Below, one piece after another: positions 18,832 through 30,115 of a DNA stretch of 64,000 bases. This DNA is from Pedobacter caeni. Lineage in GTDB: Bacteria; Bacteroidota; Bacteroidia; Sphingobacteriales; Sphingobacteriaceae. Position 1 is the first letter of the stretch. Each line of letters starts with the position of its first letter. The DNA lies in contig NZ_FQUQ01000003.1 in NCBI RefSeq assembly GCF_900129215.1, positions 576,101 to 640,100 on the forward strand, in the 5' to 3' direction. Below the pieces are notes generated by a model that ran no database searches, was not told the DNA's origin, and saw only the letters and a program-made list of their open reading frames with translations. The position numbers were made by a program, and so were the translations under genes.

Positions 18832-20090
18832 GTTTTCTGCGGTTTCTTTTTGGCCGCAGGAAATAACACATTATTCAGGATCAGACGGTAACCGGGAGAG
18901 TTGGGATGCAGGTTGAGATCTGTTGGAGGATCACCTACCGCATGCTGGTAATCTTCCGGATCATGGCCACCATAAAAAGTAAACTGTCCTTTTCCGATTT
19001 CCCCATTCAGGTAACGCACTTCTTCTGCGCCTTTGTTTTCTCCTAAAACGGTAATGCTTGGTTTTACCAATGCTTTCTTAAAAGCTGTGGTTTGCCCCAT
19101 AAAACCCTTGATGACTTTCTCATGGTTTTGGGTCAGCATTGTCGGTACCAGGTCCCATTTTGCGGAGAAATCAAACAGGGTGAAGTAATCATTGCTTTGG
19201 TTCAATGACCTGGTCTGGGTCACATCAATATCCGAAAATTCGTAGTTATTGGGATTGACATCCAGTCTGAAATCTTTGAAAGCAAAGGTTTTATTGAAAT
19301 TCAGTTTTGCCTGTGCCTGCGGATCGGCACTGTCCCCATCAAACATACTTTCACAAATGTCGACACCATCGGCACTCAGAGCGATGTCAAAACTATCTGT
19401 TCCGGAACACATGGCAAATAAAAATCCGCCACCTGCACAGAATTCTTTAATCCTTTTTGCTACAGAAAGCTTCATCTCAGAAACTTTACTGAAGCCATTT
19501 CTCTTTGCCGTGGCTTCCTGATTTTTGACATCCTCACGGTACCAGGTCGCATTTCGGAAAGCACTCCAGAAACGGCCGTATTGCCCGGTGAAATCCTCAT
19601 GGTGCAGGTGCAGCCAGTCGTAACCGGAAAGTTTATCTTTCAAAACCTCATCATCATAAACCACATCGTAAGGAATTTCGGCATAAGTGAGCACCATCGT
19701 TACAGCATCATCCCAAGGGAGTTTACTTTTTGGGGAGTATACGGCTATTTTGGGTGATTTCTCCAGCTTGACCACTTCCATGTTCACTTCCGGATCGCTG
19801 ATCTCATTTAAAATGGCCGTTACCTTTCCATCAGCCAATACCTGATAAGAAACGCCCCTCGTTTTACATTCTGCCTCTATGCCCTGGTTGTACCCGATTA
19901 AAAAACTGCCACCCCGGTAGTTCAGTAACCAGCTGACATCTGCTTTCTGCCTGATGCTCCAGTAGGCAATGCCATATGCTTTTAAGTGGTTCTTTTGATC
20001 TTCATCCATGAAAATCAGGATGGAAGAAGCTTTTAAACCAATACTAAAGGTCAATAGAAAAAACAGGAGATAAACTCTTTTAAGGGCCAT
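18828..20090 (-). CDS. Exported protein with class I amidotransferase-like fold (often labelled 'asparagine synthetase B')
   Basis: A 420-residue protein with a signal peptide (MALKRVYLLFFLLTFSIGLKA). The middle part has a GATase1/ThuA-like elbow, FLFAMCSGTDSFDIAL, with a Cys in the nucleophile place. HLHHEDFTG comes before it and FYGGHDPEDYQH near the C-terminus. Database labels such as 'asparagine synthetase B' are probably wrong: no ATP pyrophosphatase SGGxDS motif is seen and the protein is exported. The real function is unknown. The stop codon overlaps that of the porin gene on the other strand. Confidence 0.7.
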   Translation of the reverse strand: MALKRVYLLFFLLTFSIGLKASSILIFMDEDQKNHLKAYGIAYWSIRQKADVSWLLNYRGGSFLIGYNQGIEAECKTRGVSYQVLADGKVTAILNEISDPEVNMEVVKLEKSPKIAVYSPKSKLPWDDAVTMVLTYAEIPYDVVYDDEVLKDKLSGYDWLHLHHEDFTGQYGRFWSAFRNATWYREDVKNQEATAKRNGFSKVSEMKLSVAKRIKEFCAGGGFLFAMCSGTDSFDIALSADGVDICESMFDGDSADPQAQAKLNFNKTFAFKDFRLDVNPNNYEFSDIDVTQTRSLNQSNDYFTLFDFSAKWDLVPTMLTQNHEKVIKGFMGQTTAFKKALVKPSITVLGENKGAEEVRYLNGEIGKGQFTFYGGHDPEDYQHAVGDPPTDLNLHPNSPGYRLILNNVLFPAAKKKPQKT

Positions 20091-20227
20091 AATTAATCGG
20101 GTATATGCGAATGTAATTTTTTTGAACCTATAATAAAATTATTGTACAGAATAAACGTTTATAGACGATAATCAGTATGTGTGGCTTTTTTACTATTAAT
20201 TACCATTCAGTAATCATTTCAATTTAC

Positions 20228-20235
20228 TAAATTTG
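20228..20235 (+). promoter_or_regulatory. Possible -7 box of the cyclophilin gene
   Basis: TAAATTTG matches TAnnTTTG and sits 19 bases before the ATG. No good TTTG -33 element is found at the expected distance. Confidence 0.4.
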
Positions 20236-20254
20236 GCATTTACAAAAAATTATC

Positions 20255-20716
20255 ATGAGCAAAGCAATAATAAAAACAGATAAAGGCAATATGACCGTTC
20301 AGTTCTATGATCAGGATGCGCCAAATACCGTTGCCAACTTTAAAAAATTAGCTTCCGAAGGATATTATGATGGTGTTACTTTTCACAGGGTAATTCCTAA
20401 CTTCGTTATTCAGGGTGGATGCCCGAACTCAAAAGATCCTGCTAAAGCACATTTGGCTGGTACTGGTGGTCCGGGATACAAAATTGATTGCGAATTGACT
20501 GGTGAAAACCAATTCCACGATCGTGGGGTATTGTCGATGGCACATGCCGGCAGAAATACTGGTGGTTCACAATTCTTTGTATGCCACAGCAGAGACAATA
20601 CTGCTCACTTAGACAGAAATCACACTTGTTTCGGAAAAGTAATAGAAAATGTTGATATTGTTGACGATATCAAACAAGGAGATAAGATTATAGGGATAGA
20701 AGTAATAGAAGACTAG
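20255..20716 (+). CDS. Cyclophilin-type peptidyl-prolyl cis-trans isomerase
   Basis: A 153-residue single-domain cyclophilin with no signal peptide, hence cytosolic. The active-site Arg is in FHRVIPNFVIQGG and the conserved segment GGSQFFVC is present. It ends with the family's CFGKVIENVDIVDDI. It speeds proline isomerisation in protein folding. A DUF5606 gene follows after 30 bases on the same strand. Confidence 0.95.
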   Translation: MSKAIIKTDKGNMTVQFYDQDAPNTVANFKKLASEGYYDGVTFHRVIPNFVIQGGCPNSKDPAKAHLAGTGGPGYKIDCELTGENQFHDRGVLSMAHAGRNTGGSQFFVCHSRDNTAHLDRNHTCFGKVIENVDIVDDIKQGDKIIGIEVIED

Positions 20717-20746
20717 TTTCTTACTTCTCAAAAAAAGACAATTTAT

Positions 20747-21286
20747 ATGAATTTAAGAGGAATCGTTGCAGTATCTGGAAGACCAGGTCTATTTAAGCTT
20801 GTAGGGCAAAATAAAGGCGGATACGTTTTAGAAAGCCTGGATGCTCAAAAGGTTAAAATTGTAGCTAACATCACTACAACTAAACTTGCGTCATTAGAAG
20901 ATATTACCGTATATGGCGAAGATGACGATTTGAAGCTATTGGATGTTTTGGCCAATATCGTTGCGGCTAAAGGAAACGTTCCTGATGCAAAAGCTGATGT
21001 AAAAGATTTGAAAGCTTTCTTCTTAGAAGTTGCTCCGGGTCATGATCAGGAGAAAGTATATACTTCGGACATGAAGAAAATCGTTTCATGGTACCATTTA
21101 TTGAAAGACCTTCCACTTTTCAGTGAAGAGGCTCCTAAAGAAGCGGTAGACCAGGATGGGGTTAAAGCAGAGGATAAGGTAGAGAAGAAGCCTAAAGCAA
21201 CTCCAAAACCAGCTAATGCAAAAGCGCCAAGCAAAACTGCTCAGCCGGCTAAGAAAGCGAATATGACCAGCAAAAAAGGAGTTTAG
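20747..21286 (+). CDS. DUF5606 domain-containing protein
   Basis: A 179-residue protein. The N-terminal 130 residues match the DUF5606 pattern of Bacteroidota (MNLRGIVAVSGRPGLFKLVG at the start, then SLEDITVYGEDDDLKLLDVL). The tail from about residue 135 is a low-complexity Lys/Ala/Pro region (KPKATPKPANAKAPSKTAQP), which could bind nucleic acid. Function is unknown. A terminator follows. Confidence 0.85.
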   Translation: MNLRGIVAVSGRPGLFKLVGQNKGGYVLESLDAQKVKIVANITTTKLASLEDITVYGEDDDLKLLDVLANIVAAKGNVPDAKADVKDLKAFFLEVAPGHDQEKVYTSDMKKIVSWYHLLKDLPLFSEEAPKEAVDQDGVKAEDKVEKKPKATPKPANAKAPSKTAQPAKKANMTSKKGV

Positions 21287-21308
21287 AATAAACTCTGTTA
21301 TAAGCATA

Positions 21309-21342
21309 TAAAAGCCGGATCTCTACAGATCCGGCTTTTTAT
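21309..21342. terminator. Bidirectional terminator after the DUF5606 gene
   Basis: AAAAGCCGGATCT pairs perfectly with AGATCCGGCTTTT across a CTAC loop, with a T-run after it. It ends both the plus-strand DUF5606 gene and the minus-strand small membrane protein gene. Confidence 0.9.
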
Positions 21343-21471
21343 TTAGAGAAAAAACCAGATCAGAACGAAAGCAATTACAGAGATGATGATCGCAATAATA
21401 TAACTCAGGCGATCCCGTTTCTTGTCGCTTTTAAATCTGTAGTCTCTTTTAAAATCACTTGGCAATTGCAT
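21343..21471 (-). CDS. Small single-span membrane protein (42 residues)
   Basis: A short basic N-terminus (MQLPSDFKRDYRFKSDKKRD) is followed by one transmembrane helix (LSYIIAIIISVIAFVLIWFF). The start at 21471 is chosen because a GGAG ribosome site lies 9 bases upstream (AAGGAGTTATTATG); a longer frame starting at 21525 lacks this. It lies 60 bases downstream of rlmH on the same strand and ends at the shared terminator. Function is unknown. Confidence 0.65.
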   Translation of the reverse strand: MQLPSDFKRDYRFKSDKKRDRLSYIIAIIISVIAFVLIWFFL

Positions 21472-21531
21472 AATAACTCCTTTTTTAATAATGATGATGA
21501 ATGTGGTGGTTTTCCACAAATTCAATAGATT

Positions 21532-22005
21532 CTATTCGTGGTGATAAGGCTCCCCCTTTAAAATGCTGAAAGCCCGGTAAAGCTGCTCTACAAAAAACAA
21601 CCGCACCATTTGATGAGAGAAGGTCATGTCAGATAAAGACATGCTGCCATTGGCCCTTTGGTATACCGATTCATCAAAGCCATAGGGACCTCCGATGATA
21701 AATATCAGGTGCTGAACACTGCCGATCATCTGTTTGTTCAGGTAATTGGAGAATAAGATGGAAGTGTATTTTTTTCCCTTCTCATCCAGCAGGATCACGG
21801 TATCCAGATTGCTCACCTGCTTTAAGATCAGTTCTGCTTCTTTTGTTTTCTGTTGCGCTTCAGTCAGGTTTTTAGTATTCTTTACATCAGGAATCACCAC
21901 AAGGTTAAACCCGATATAATGCTTCAGCCTTTTCAGATATTTATCAATCCCCTCAATCAGGTATTTATCTTCCGTTTTTCCAACAACGAGCAATGTAATT
22001 TTCAT
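21532..22005 (-). CDS. rlmH: 23S rRNA (pseudouridine-1915-N3)-methyltransferase
   Basis: A 157-residue SPOUT methyltransferase acting on helix 69 of 23S rRNA in the 70S ribosome. The SAM-binding knot is visible in LIFIIGGPYGFDESV and the C-terminal SLSDMTFSHQMVRLFFVEQL with YHHE at the end. Length is that of the family. It is divergent from the MutS-like gene. Confidence 0.96.
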   Translation of the reverse strand: MKITLLVVGKTEDKYLIEGIDKYLKRLKHYIGFNLVVIPDVKNTKNLTEAQQKTKEAELILKQVSNLDTVILLDEKGKKYTSILFSNYLNKQMIGSVQHLIFIIGGPYGFDESVYQRANGSMSLSDMTFSHQMVRLFFVEQLYRAFSILKGEPYHHE

Positions 22006-22064
22006 GAAGTGTATCTTATTTTTCTAATCCCTATATTTACCCCTTTAGAGCAGATCCAAAGATA

Positions 22065-23879
22065 ATGGTAAAAACAAAAGATAGTATTTTAAGCGACTAC
22101 CAAAATAACATTAAAACACAGGAAAACCGTATAACAGACCTTAAAAAGAAATTGAATAAGATCTCTTTTTCCCGTTTAGGGTTGTTTATAGCAGAGATAC
22201 TGATCATTGCACTGATCATCAATATTGGCTTTAATCCGATACTGACAGGTCTGCTGCTTGTACCTTTATTGTTGTTTATGGTCCTGGTGAAAAAGCAAAG
22301 TGCCGTTCAGGAGGAGCTGACTTATGCCGGACAACTCTTATGGGTTTATCAGAATGAAGAAGATCAGGTGCTTTTCGGAAAAAATGGTTACCGTAATGGC
22401 GATGTTTATCAGGACGAACAACACCCTTATTCTTCAGATCTCGATATCTTTGGTGCAGGCTCTTTATATGCATTTACAAACCGTTGCAATACGCAGAAAG
22501 GAATGGACTTGCTAGCCGCTAATTTTAGTCGGCCGAACGATAAAAAGATCATTTTAGACAGACAGGAAGCGGTTCAGGAACTCCATTCTTATATTGATCA
22601 GACTTTTCATTTCCGTGCAGAACTGCAAAATCATAAACCAGAGCAACTGAAGATCATTCAGAATAAGCTGAAATATCAATTGCCGGAGCAGTTGCTGTTT
22701 ACGAACAAGCGCTTTTTGAAGATATACTTAAAGGTTGTCCCATTTCTGATGCTGGGCTTATTGGCCCTGGGGATCATCTTAGGTGGTGTGAGCTGGCAGA
22801 TCTTCAGCCTTGTGGCAGTCTTCAATATGGGGCTCACCTTTTTCAATCTTAAAAACATTAATCAGGTGTATTATGGTTTTACGGGTAGCTCCAATCTTTT
22901 AAATGCGTTCTCCGGCACTATAAAATGGACGGAAGAAGTGAAATGGAACAGTCCTTATATTAAAAACTTATTCCCTGGTCAGCAGGCAAGTGTTCCGGTA
23001 AGCAGTCAGATCAGACAGCTTTCCAAAATTATACAGGCCTTTGATGCACGACTAAACATCATCCTGAGTGCTTTCCTGAACCTGTTTTTGCTGTGGGACC
23101 TTAAATGTTCTGTAAACCTTGCCGACTGGCATGGGAAATATGCAAATGAAGTACTGTCAGGACTGGAACGGATCGGCGAATTTGAAGAGCTGATCGCTCT
23201 TGCTACTTTGACCTATAACCAACCTGAATGGAATATGCCTTCCATCGCAGATCATTTTCATTTGAAAACATCAGCACTCGGACATCCGCTGATTCCTCAG
23301 GGAGCACGTGTACTGAACGATTTTAGTTTAAACCCACAACCGACAGTAGATATTGTAACAGGCTCTAATATGGCCGGAAAAAGCACTTTTCTGCGAACAA
23401 TAGGGATCAATATGGTACTTGCTTTTAGCGGTGCCCCTGTCTGTGCGGAAGAAATGTCCGTGTCTATCTTCAAGGTCCTTTCTTATATGAGAATCAAAGA
23501 CTCACTGAACGACCAGACTTCCACCTTTAAAGCGGAGCTTAACCGGTTAAAGATGATCCTGGATGCGATTAAGATCTCGGCTAATTCTCTGGTACTGATT
23601 GATGAGATGCTGAGGGGAACCAATAGCCGCGACAAGTATCTTGGCTCAAAAGTCTTTATCGAGAAACTGATTGATCAGCGGACCCCAGCCTTATTTGCTA
23701 CGCATGACCTGCAGTTGTCGGAAATGATTGGGGATTATCCGGAACAGGTAAGGAACTATCATTTTGATATTCAGATCAATGAAGGGGAAATGAATTTCGA
23801 TTATAAACTTAAACATGGCCCCTGTACTACGTTTAACGCAGCTTTACTTTTAAAGGAGATTGGCTTAACGTTAAATTAA
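22065..23879 (+). CDS. Membrane-associated MutS-like ATPase
   Basis: A 604-residue protein with a C-terminal MutS ATPase domain: Walker A GSNMAGKSTFLRTIGIN at about residue 435, Walker B SLVLIDEMLRGTNSRDK, and H-loop ALFATHDLQLSEM. Two pairs of hydrophobic helices lie at about residues 37-75 and 222-262. MutS domain I for mismatch recognition and the MutS2 Smr nuclease domain are absent. It belongs to a Bacteroidota family annotated as 'MutS-related', whose role is not mismatch repair as far as the domain content shows. It is followed after 37 bases by a glycosidase gene. Confidence 0.85.
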   Translation: MVKTKDSILSDYQNNIKTQENRITDLKKKLNKISFSRLGLFIAEILIIALIINIGFNPILTGLLLVPLLLFMVLVKKQSAVQEELTYAGQLLWVYQNEEDQVLFGKNGYRNGDVYQDEQHPYSSDLDIFGAGSLYAFTNRCNTQKGMDLLAANFSRPNDKKIILDRQEAVQELHSYIDQTFHFRAELQNHKPEQLKIIQNKLKYQLPEQLLFTNKRFLKIYLKVVPFLMLGLLALGIILGGVSWQIFSLVAVFNMGLTFFNLKNINQVYYGFTGSSNLLNAFSGTIKWTEEVKWNSPYIKNLFPGQQASVPVSSQIRQLSKIIQAFDARLNIILSAFLNLFLLWDLKCSVNLADWHGKYANEVLSGLERIGEFEELIALATLTYNQPEWNMPSIADHFHLKTSALGHPLIPQGARVLNDFSLNPQPTVDIVTGSNMAGKSTFLRTIGINMVLAFSGAPVCAEEMSVSIFKVLSYMRIKDSLNDQTSTFKAELNRLKMILDAIKISANSLVLIDEMLRGTNSRDKYLGSKVFIEKLIDQRTPALFATHDLQLSEMIGDYPEQVRNYHFDIQINEGEMNFDYKLKHGPCTTFNAALLLKEIGLTLN

Positions 23880-23916
23880 CACCTTATTCCCATCTTGGCT
23901 GTTATATACAACAGAT

Positions 23917-25254
23917 ATGATTAAAGCATCAGATTTTGGGCATGATTTTTCCTGGGGAGTGGCTACCGCTGCAGCCCAGATAGAGGGGGCAGCAGACCTT
24001 TACGGGAAAGGTCCATCCATCTGGGATACGTACGCGAACAGATCCGGAAAGATCAAAAAGGGGCATCATCCCACCATTGCCTGCGATTTTTATCATAAGT
24101 ATAAAGAAGACATTGCTTTAGTCCGGCTGCTTGGCTTTTCGGTCTTCCGTTTCTCTATTTCATGGCCAAGGATTATGCCTTACGGTGAGGGAATGGTAAA
24201 TGAAGAAGGTATCCGTTTTTACCATCAGGTGATTGACGAATGTCTGGAGAACGGACTGGTTCCCTATATTACCCTATACCATTGGGATCTTCCTGAAGCA
24301 TTGGAAGCGGAGGGAGGCTGGACTGCCTTCGGCATCAATTCTGCGTTTAATGCTTTTGTTTCAATTTGCGCCAAAACCTACGGTGATAAAGTAAAAAACT
24401 GGATCGTCCTGAATGAACCTTTTGGCTTTACTTCCCTTGGATATATGCTGGGCATTCATGCTCCCGGAAATACGGGTTTAACAAATTTCTTTTCGGCAGT
24501 ACATCATGCTGCAATTGCACAGGCAGATGGGGGCAGGATCTTAAGGGCAGAAGTGAGCCAGGCTAACATTGGGACCAGCTATTCCTGTTCAGAAATCATT
24601 CCTTATACACAAAGTGAATCTGATCTTTTGGCGGCCCAAAGGGTGGATTGTCTGATGAACCGGTTGTTTATAGAGCCGGCTTTAGGCATGGGCTACCCGG
24701 GAACAGATTGGGAGGTCATGGAGAAATTTTCTATCCAGCATTCGACCTGGCGTCATACGGAGCGCCTCACCTTTGATTTTGATTTTATCGGCATTCAGAA
24801 CTATTTTCCGCTTACGATTAAGTACAATGCCTTTATCCCGGTGATCCAGGCTTGGGAAGTGAAAGCCAAAAACAGGAAAGTTCCGCACACTACAATGGGC
24901 TGGGAGATCAATGGAAAGAGCTTTTACAATGTGATCAAACAGTTTGCCGCCTATCCAAAGATCAAAAGTTTAATGATTACAGAGAATGGCGCTGCTTATC
25001 ATGATAAACTTACAGAGGGCAAGGTGCATGACAAGGAAAGGATTGCTTATTTTCAGGAATACCTGGCCGCGCTATTAAAAGCAAAAAATGAAGGATTGAA
25101 CATTACCGGATATATGGCCTGGACGCTGATGGATAACTTTGAATGGGCTGAAGGATTTAACGCCCGTTTTGGTCTGGTACATAACGATTTTAAGACCCAA
25201 AAACGTACGATAAAAGACTCGGGTTACTGGTGGCAGGAGTTTCTCAATTCATAA
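23917..25254 (+). CDS. Glycoside hydrolase family 1 beta-glucosidase
   Basis: A 445-residue retaining glycosidase with no signal peptide, hence probably cytosolic. The acid/base Glu167 is in VLNEPFGF and the nucleophile Glu at about 356 is in MITENGAAYHD. Substrate-binding segments FSWGVATAAAQIEGA, YHWDLPEALE and EWAEGFNARFGLV are canonical. It most likely hydrolyses beta-glucosides or beta-galactosides. A bidirectional terminator follows. Confidence 0.95.
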   Translation: MIKASDFGHDFSWGVATAAAQIEGAADLYGKGPSIWDTYANRSGKIKKGHHPTIACDFYHKYKEDIALVRLLGFSVFRFSISWPRIMPYGEGMVNEEGIRFYHQVIDECLENGLVPYITLYHWDLPEALEAEGGWTAFGINSAFNAFVSICAKTYGDKVKNWIVLNEPFGFTSLGYMLGIHAPGNTGLTNFFSAVHHAAIAQADGGRILRAEVSQANIGTSYSCSEIIPYTQSESDLLAAQRVDCLMNRLFIEPALGMGYPGTDWEVMEKFSIQHSTWRHTERLTFDFDFIGIQNYFPLTIKYNAFIPVIQAWEVKAKNRKVPHTTMGWEINGKSFYNVIKQFAAYPKIKSLMITENGAAYHDKLTEGKVHDKERIAYFQEYLAALLKAKNEGLNITGYMAWTLMDNFEWAEGFNARFGLVHNDFKTQKRTIKDSGYWWQEFLNS

Positions 25255-25287
25255 CTGTTTGTGAATTCACAGCTGTTTTTAAAGGCA

Positions 25288-25323
25288 TAAAAAAAGCTGT
25301 CCCATCTGGAACAGCTTTTTACA
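25288..25323. terminator. Bidirectional terminator between the GH1 gene and acnA
   Basis: AAAAAGCTGT (25291-25300) pairs with ACAGCTTTTT (25311-25320), extended inward by TCC/GGA pairing. The arms are flanked by A- and T-runs for the two convergent genes. Confidence 0.88.
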
Positions 25324-25344
25324 TTTCTATATTTTTCGCTTCAA

Positions 25345-27621
<2,277 letters not shown>

Positions 27622-27713
27622 TGATAATATGTGTTAAAAGGGTAAGTTATTCTTAATTATTTGTAGCGAATTTACGAAAAAAAACAGGCGGAGGACATCA
27701 TCTGTAGATCATT

Positions 27714-27824
27714 ATATTATTTATAAATATTCTAAATAATATAAGCAGAGGATCTGCAAACTGAATAAAAAGAATAACACTGGTCGTTTGCGAACATTGC
27801 TGTTCGTTTATGAACAGTTGCAAA
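27714..27824. promoter_or_regulatory. Inverted-repeat cluster upstream of acnA
   Basis: Three perfect inverted repeats lie in the acnA-deacetylase gap: ATATTATTTA/TAAATAATAT (27714-27723 with 27733-27742), GCAGA/TCTGC (27745-27757), and CGAACA/TGTTCG (27791-27806). A further TGAACA at 27811 gives three GAACA/TGTTC half-sites exactly 10 bases apart, flanked by TTTGC and GCAAA. The layout is operator-like; the regulator is unknown. Confidence 0.4.
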
Positions 27825-27913
27825 AGATTGATCAGTTGTAAATCATTGATAAATAGCTGGTTATTTAGGTTTTTTATTCTTGGCCTGAGCTTCGCTTAAT
27901 TCTGCACTGAACA

Positions 27914-28531
27914 TTAAAGGGTTTCGAATCGGAAACCTTGTTCGCTGAAATATTGTAAAGCCCTCGGTAAAGTATATTTTAGCCTGTCGAAAGCTTTCAG
28001 GCTGTCGTGAAACACGATGATCGAACCGTTTTCGGCATGTTTAACCACCTGGTCATAGCACTTTTGTGGGGAGAGTTTGAGGTCAAAATCACCGCTAAGC
28101 ACATCCCACATAATGATCCGGAGGTCGGGGAATTCCCTGCGCAGCTTGGAAATCTGCGATTTTTTTATTCTGCCGTAAGGCGGACGAAACAAATTGGTAT
28201 TGGTCAGTTCCTGGCATTGCCGGAAATTTTGAAGGTAGACCTGATCTTCCGTTTTCCAGCCTTTTAAGTGATTAAAAGTATGGTTTCCGATCCGGTGTCC
28301 GTCAGACTTAAGCCTGCCGAATATATCGGGATGCTTTTGTATATTATCACCAATGCAAAAAAAGGTGGCTTTCGCATTAAAGCTTTTTAAAGTTTTTAGT
28401 ACAAAGTCTGTAACATCCGGTATGGGTCCGTCGTCAAAGGTTAAATAAATGACTCTTTGAGCTCGGGTTTTGTTCCAGATGAGAGATGGGTAATACCATT
28501 TCAGTAAAAGCGGAGATTTAACCAGGTACAT
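27914..28531 (-). CDS. Polysaccharide deacetylase family protein (NodB homology)
   Basis: A 205-residue carbohydrate esterase 4 domain protein that removes acetyl groups from N-acetylated sugars or peptidoglycan. Motif 1 LTFDDGPIPDVTD gives the catalytic Asp and a metal Asp. Motif 2 GNHTFNHL has the two metal His residues, motif 3 is RPPYGR, motif 4 is WDVLSGDFD, and motif 5 is IIVFHDS. There is no signal peptide, so the location is unclear. The ATG at 28531 is preferred to a TTG two codons upstream. Confidence 0.92.
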   Translation of the reverse strand: MYLVKSPLLLKWYYPSLIWNKTRAQRVIYLTFDDGPIPDVTDFVLKTLKSFNAKATFFCIGDNIQKHPDIFGRLKSDGHRIGNHTFNHLKGWKTEDQVYLQNFRQCQELTNTNLFRPPYGRIKKSQISKLRREFPDLRIIMWDVLSGDFDLKLSPQKCYDQVVKHAENGSIIVFHDSLKAFDRLKYTLPRALQYFSEQGFRFETL

Positions 28532-28616
28532 GTCCAAAAGTAATAAAATACTTTGTTGTACCTGAAAATTTACAAAATCAGTTAGTTGTTTATATTATTA
28601 TTGTGAAATTAAAATT

Positions 28617-30065
28617 ATGAGAAAGTTTACCAGTTTTAATGCGTTACCCAAGCTCAGCTTAGTTTTGTCATTAGCATTGATTACAGGTTTTGTGCAGAAC
28701 TCCGCGGCACAGGAAATCATTACTATTCAGGATGCTATTGATAAAACTCTAAATAATAACCTTCAGGTGAAACAATCGAAATTAAGCGAGAGTTTGTCTG
28801 AAGAAAATTTAAGACAGTCCAAATATGCCTTGCTGCCAACGTTAAGTGGTAACGGCCGTTACAACATCAATTTTGGACGTAGTGTCGATCCATCTACCAA
28901 CTCATTTAACAGTTCACAGTTCTCCTCATTTAACGGTGGAATATCTGGTGATGTAGGTCTTTTTCAGGGTTTTCAAAAACTCAACCAGATCAAGCAGAAC
29001 AAGCTGTTGTTAGATGCTGATAAAACCAATACAGATAAAGTAAAAAACGACCTGATTTTACAGGTGGTGACTTCTTATCTTCAGATTTTATATAACAGAG
29101 ATCTTTTGGCAGCTTCTAAACAGCAACAATCTGTAGCCAAGCAAACACTGGCCCGTGAGCAACAATTGCTGGATGTAGGGAACAAAACACTTGCCGATCT
29201 TTCGCAGGCAAAATCCCAATTGGCTACTGCTGATCTGAACGTAACAAATGCGCAGAATACGTTAACCATTTCTTACCTTACCCTTGCTCAATTGATGGAT
29301 ATTCCATCTTCTACAGAGTATGAAGTACAGGCTCCGCTATTGTCTAGTTTTAACAAGCCTTCGGTAAATGAGAATGCAGCAGATGTTTACAATGCAGCTA
29401 CTGAGCTTTTTCCGGATATTAAATTAGCCGCTTTGCGTACCGAAGCTGCAAAAAAAGGAATTGATGTTGCCAGAGGTGCTTATTATCCAACGCTGTCTCT
29501 TGGGGCTGGTTTAAGCTCTAATTACTCCAGCGGAAGAAAATTCCAGACTGGTACCCAGAAGATACTTAGAGAAATAGGAAGAGTTGAAGGCTCAAATGCT
29601 GCTGTATTGGCACCTTTCGACCTCCCGCTTACAGAAAGCTACCGGTTTAAAGACCAGATCAATGATAACTTTGGTCAGTCTGTGGGTTTATCACTTCAGA
29701 TTCCTATTTTTAATGGTTTTACGGCCAGATCTGGTGTGAGAAAAGCAAAGATCAATTATTTACGCAGTCTTACCGACGAGCAATTGGCTAAAAACAATTT
29801 GAATAAAGTAATCTATCAGGCGGTTGCCGATTTAAAGGCTGCTGAAAGTCGTTATCAATCGACAACTAATACTTTCCAGGCTCAAAAAGACGCATTCAAT
29901 GTAATCGAACAGCGTTATGCCGTAGGATTGGTCAACTCTTTAGATTTCAGTACCTCTCAATCCAATATGAATAAAGCCGAAGTCGATATGATTCAGGCTA
30001 AATATGATTTACTCTTCAGGGCAAAAGTTATTGACTATTACCTGGGCAAGCAAATCATCTTCTAA
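28617..30065 (+). CDS. TolC family outer-membrane efflux protein
   Basis: A 482-residue exported protein with a signal peptide ending near NSAAQ. It has two outer-membrane efflux repeats rich in heptad helices (DLSQAKSQLATADLNVTNAQ; EQRYAVGLVNSLDFSTSQS), as in TolC channel tunnels. It partners with the periplasmic adaptor gene 50 bases downstream. The pair forms the outer part of a tripartite pump, but no inner-membrane transporter gene follows. Confidence 0.92.
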   Translation: MRKFTSFNALPKLSLVLSLALITGFVQNSAAQEIITIQDAIDKTLNNNLQVKQSKLSESLSEENLRQSKYALLPTLSGNGRYNINFGRSVDPSTNSFNSSQFSSFNGGISGDVGLFQGFQKLNQIKQNKLLLDADKTNTDKVKNDLILQVVTSYLQILYNRDLLAASKQQQSVAKQTLAREQQLLDVGNKTLADLSQAKSQLATADLNVTNAQNTLTISYLTLAQLMDIPSSTEYEVQAPLLSSFNKPSVNENAADVYNAATELFPDIKLAALRTEAAKKGIDVARGAYYPTLSLGAGLSSNYSSGRKFQTGTQKILREIGRVEGSNAAVLAPFDLPLTESYRFKDQINDNFGQSVGLSLQIPIFNGFTARSGVRKAKINYLRSLTDEQLAKNNLNKVIYQAVADLKAAESRYQSTTNTFQAQKDAFNVIEQRYAVGLVNSLDFSTSQSNMNKAEVDMIQAKYDLLFRAKVIDYYLGKQIIF

Positions 30066-30115
30066 AGCATTATAAGGCTAGATTTGATATAAAATAAATA
30101 AACAACAACAAACAA

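Noticed and set aside
27857..27910. A 17-codon frame overlapping the deacetylase stop by TAATG on the minus strand
   Set aside because: Too short to support, with no ribosome site or conserved feature.
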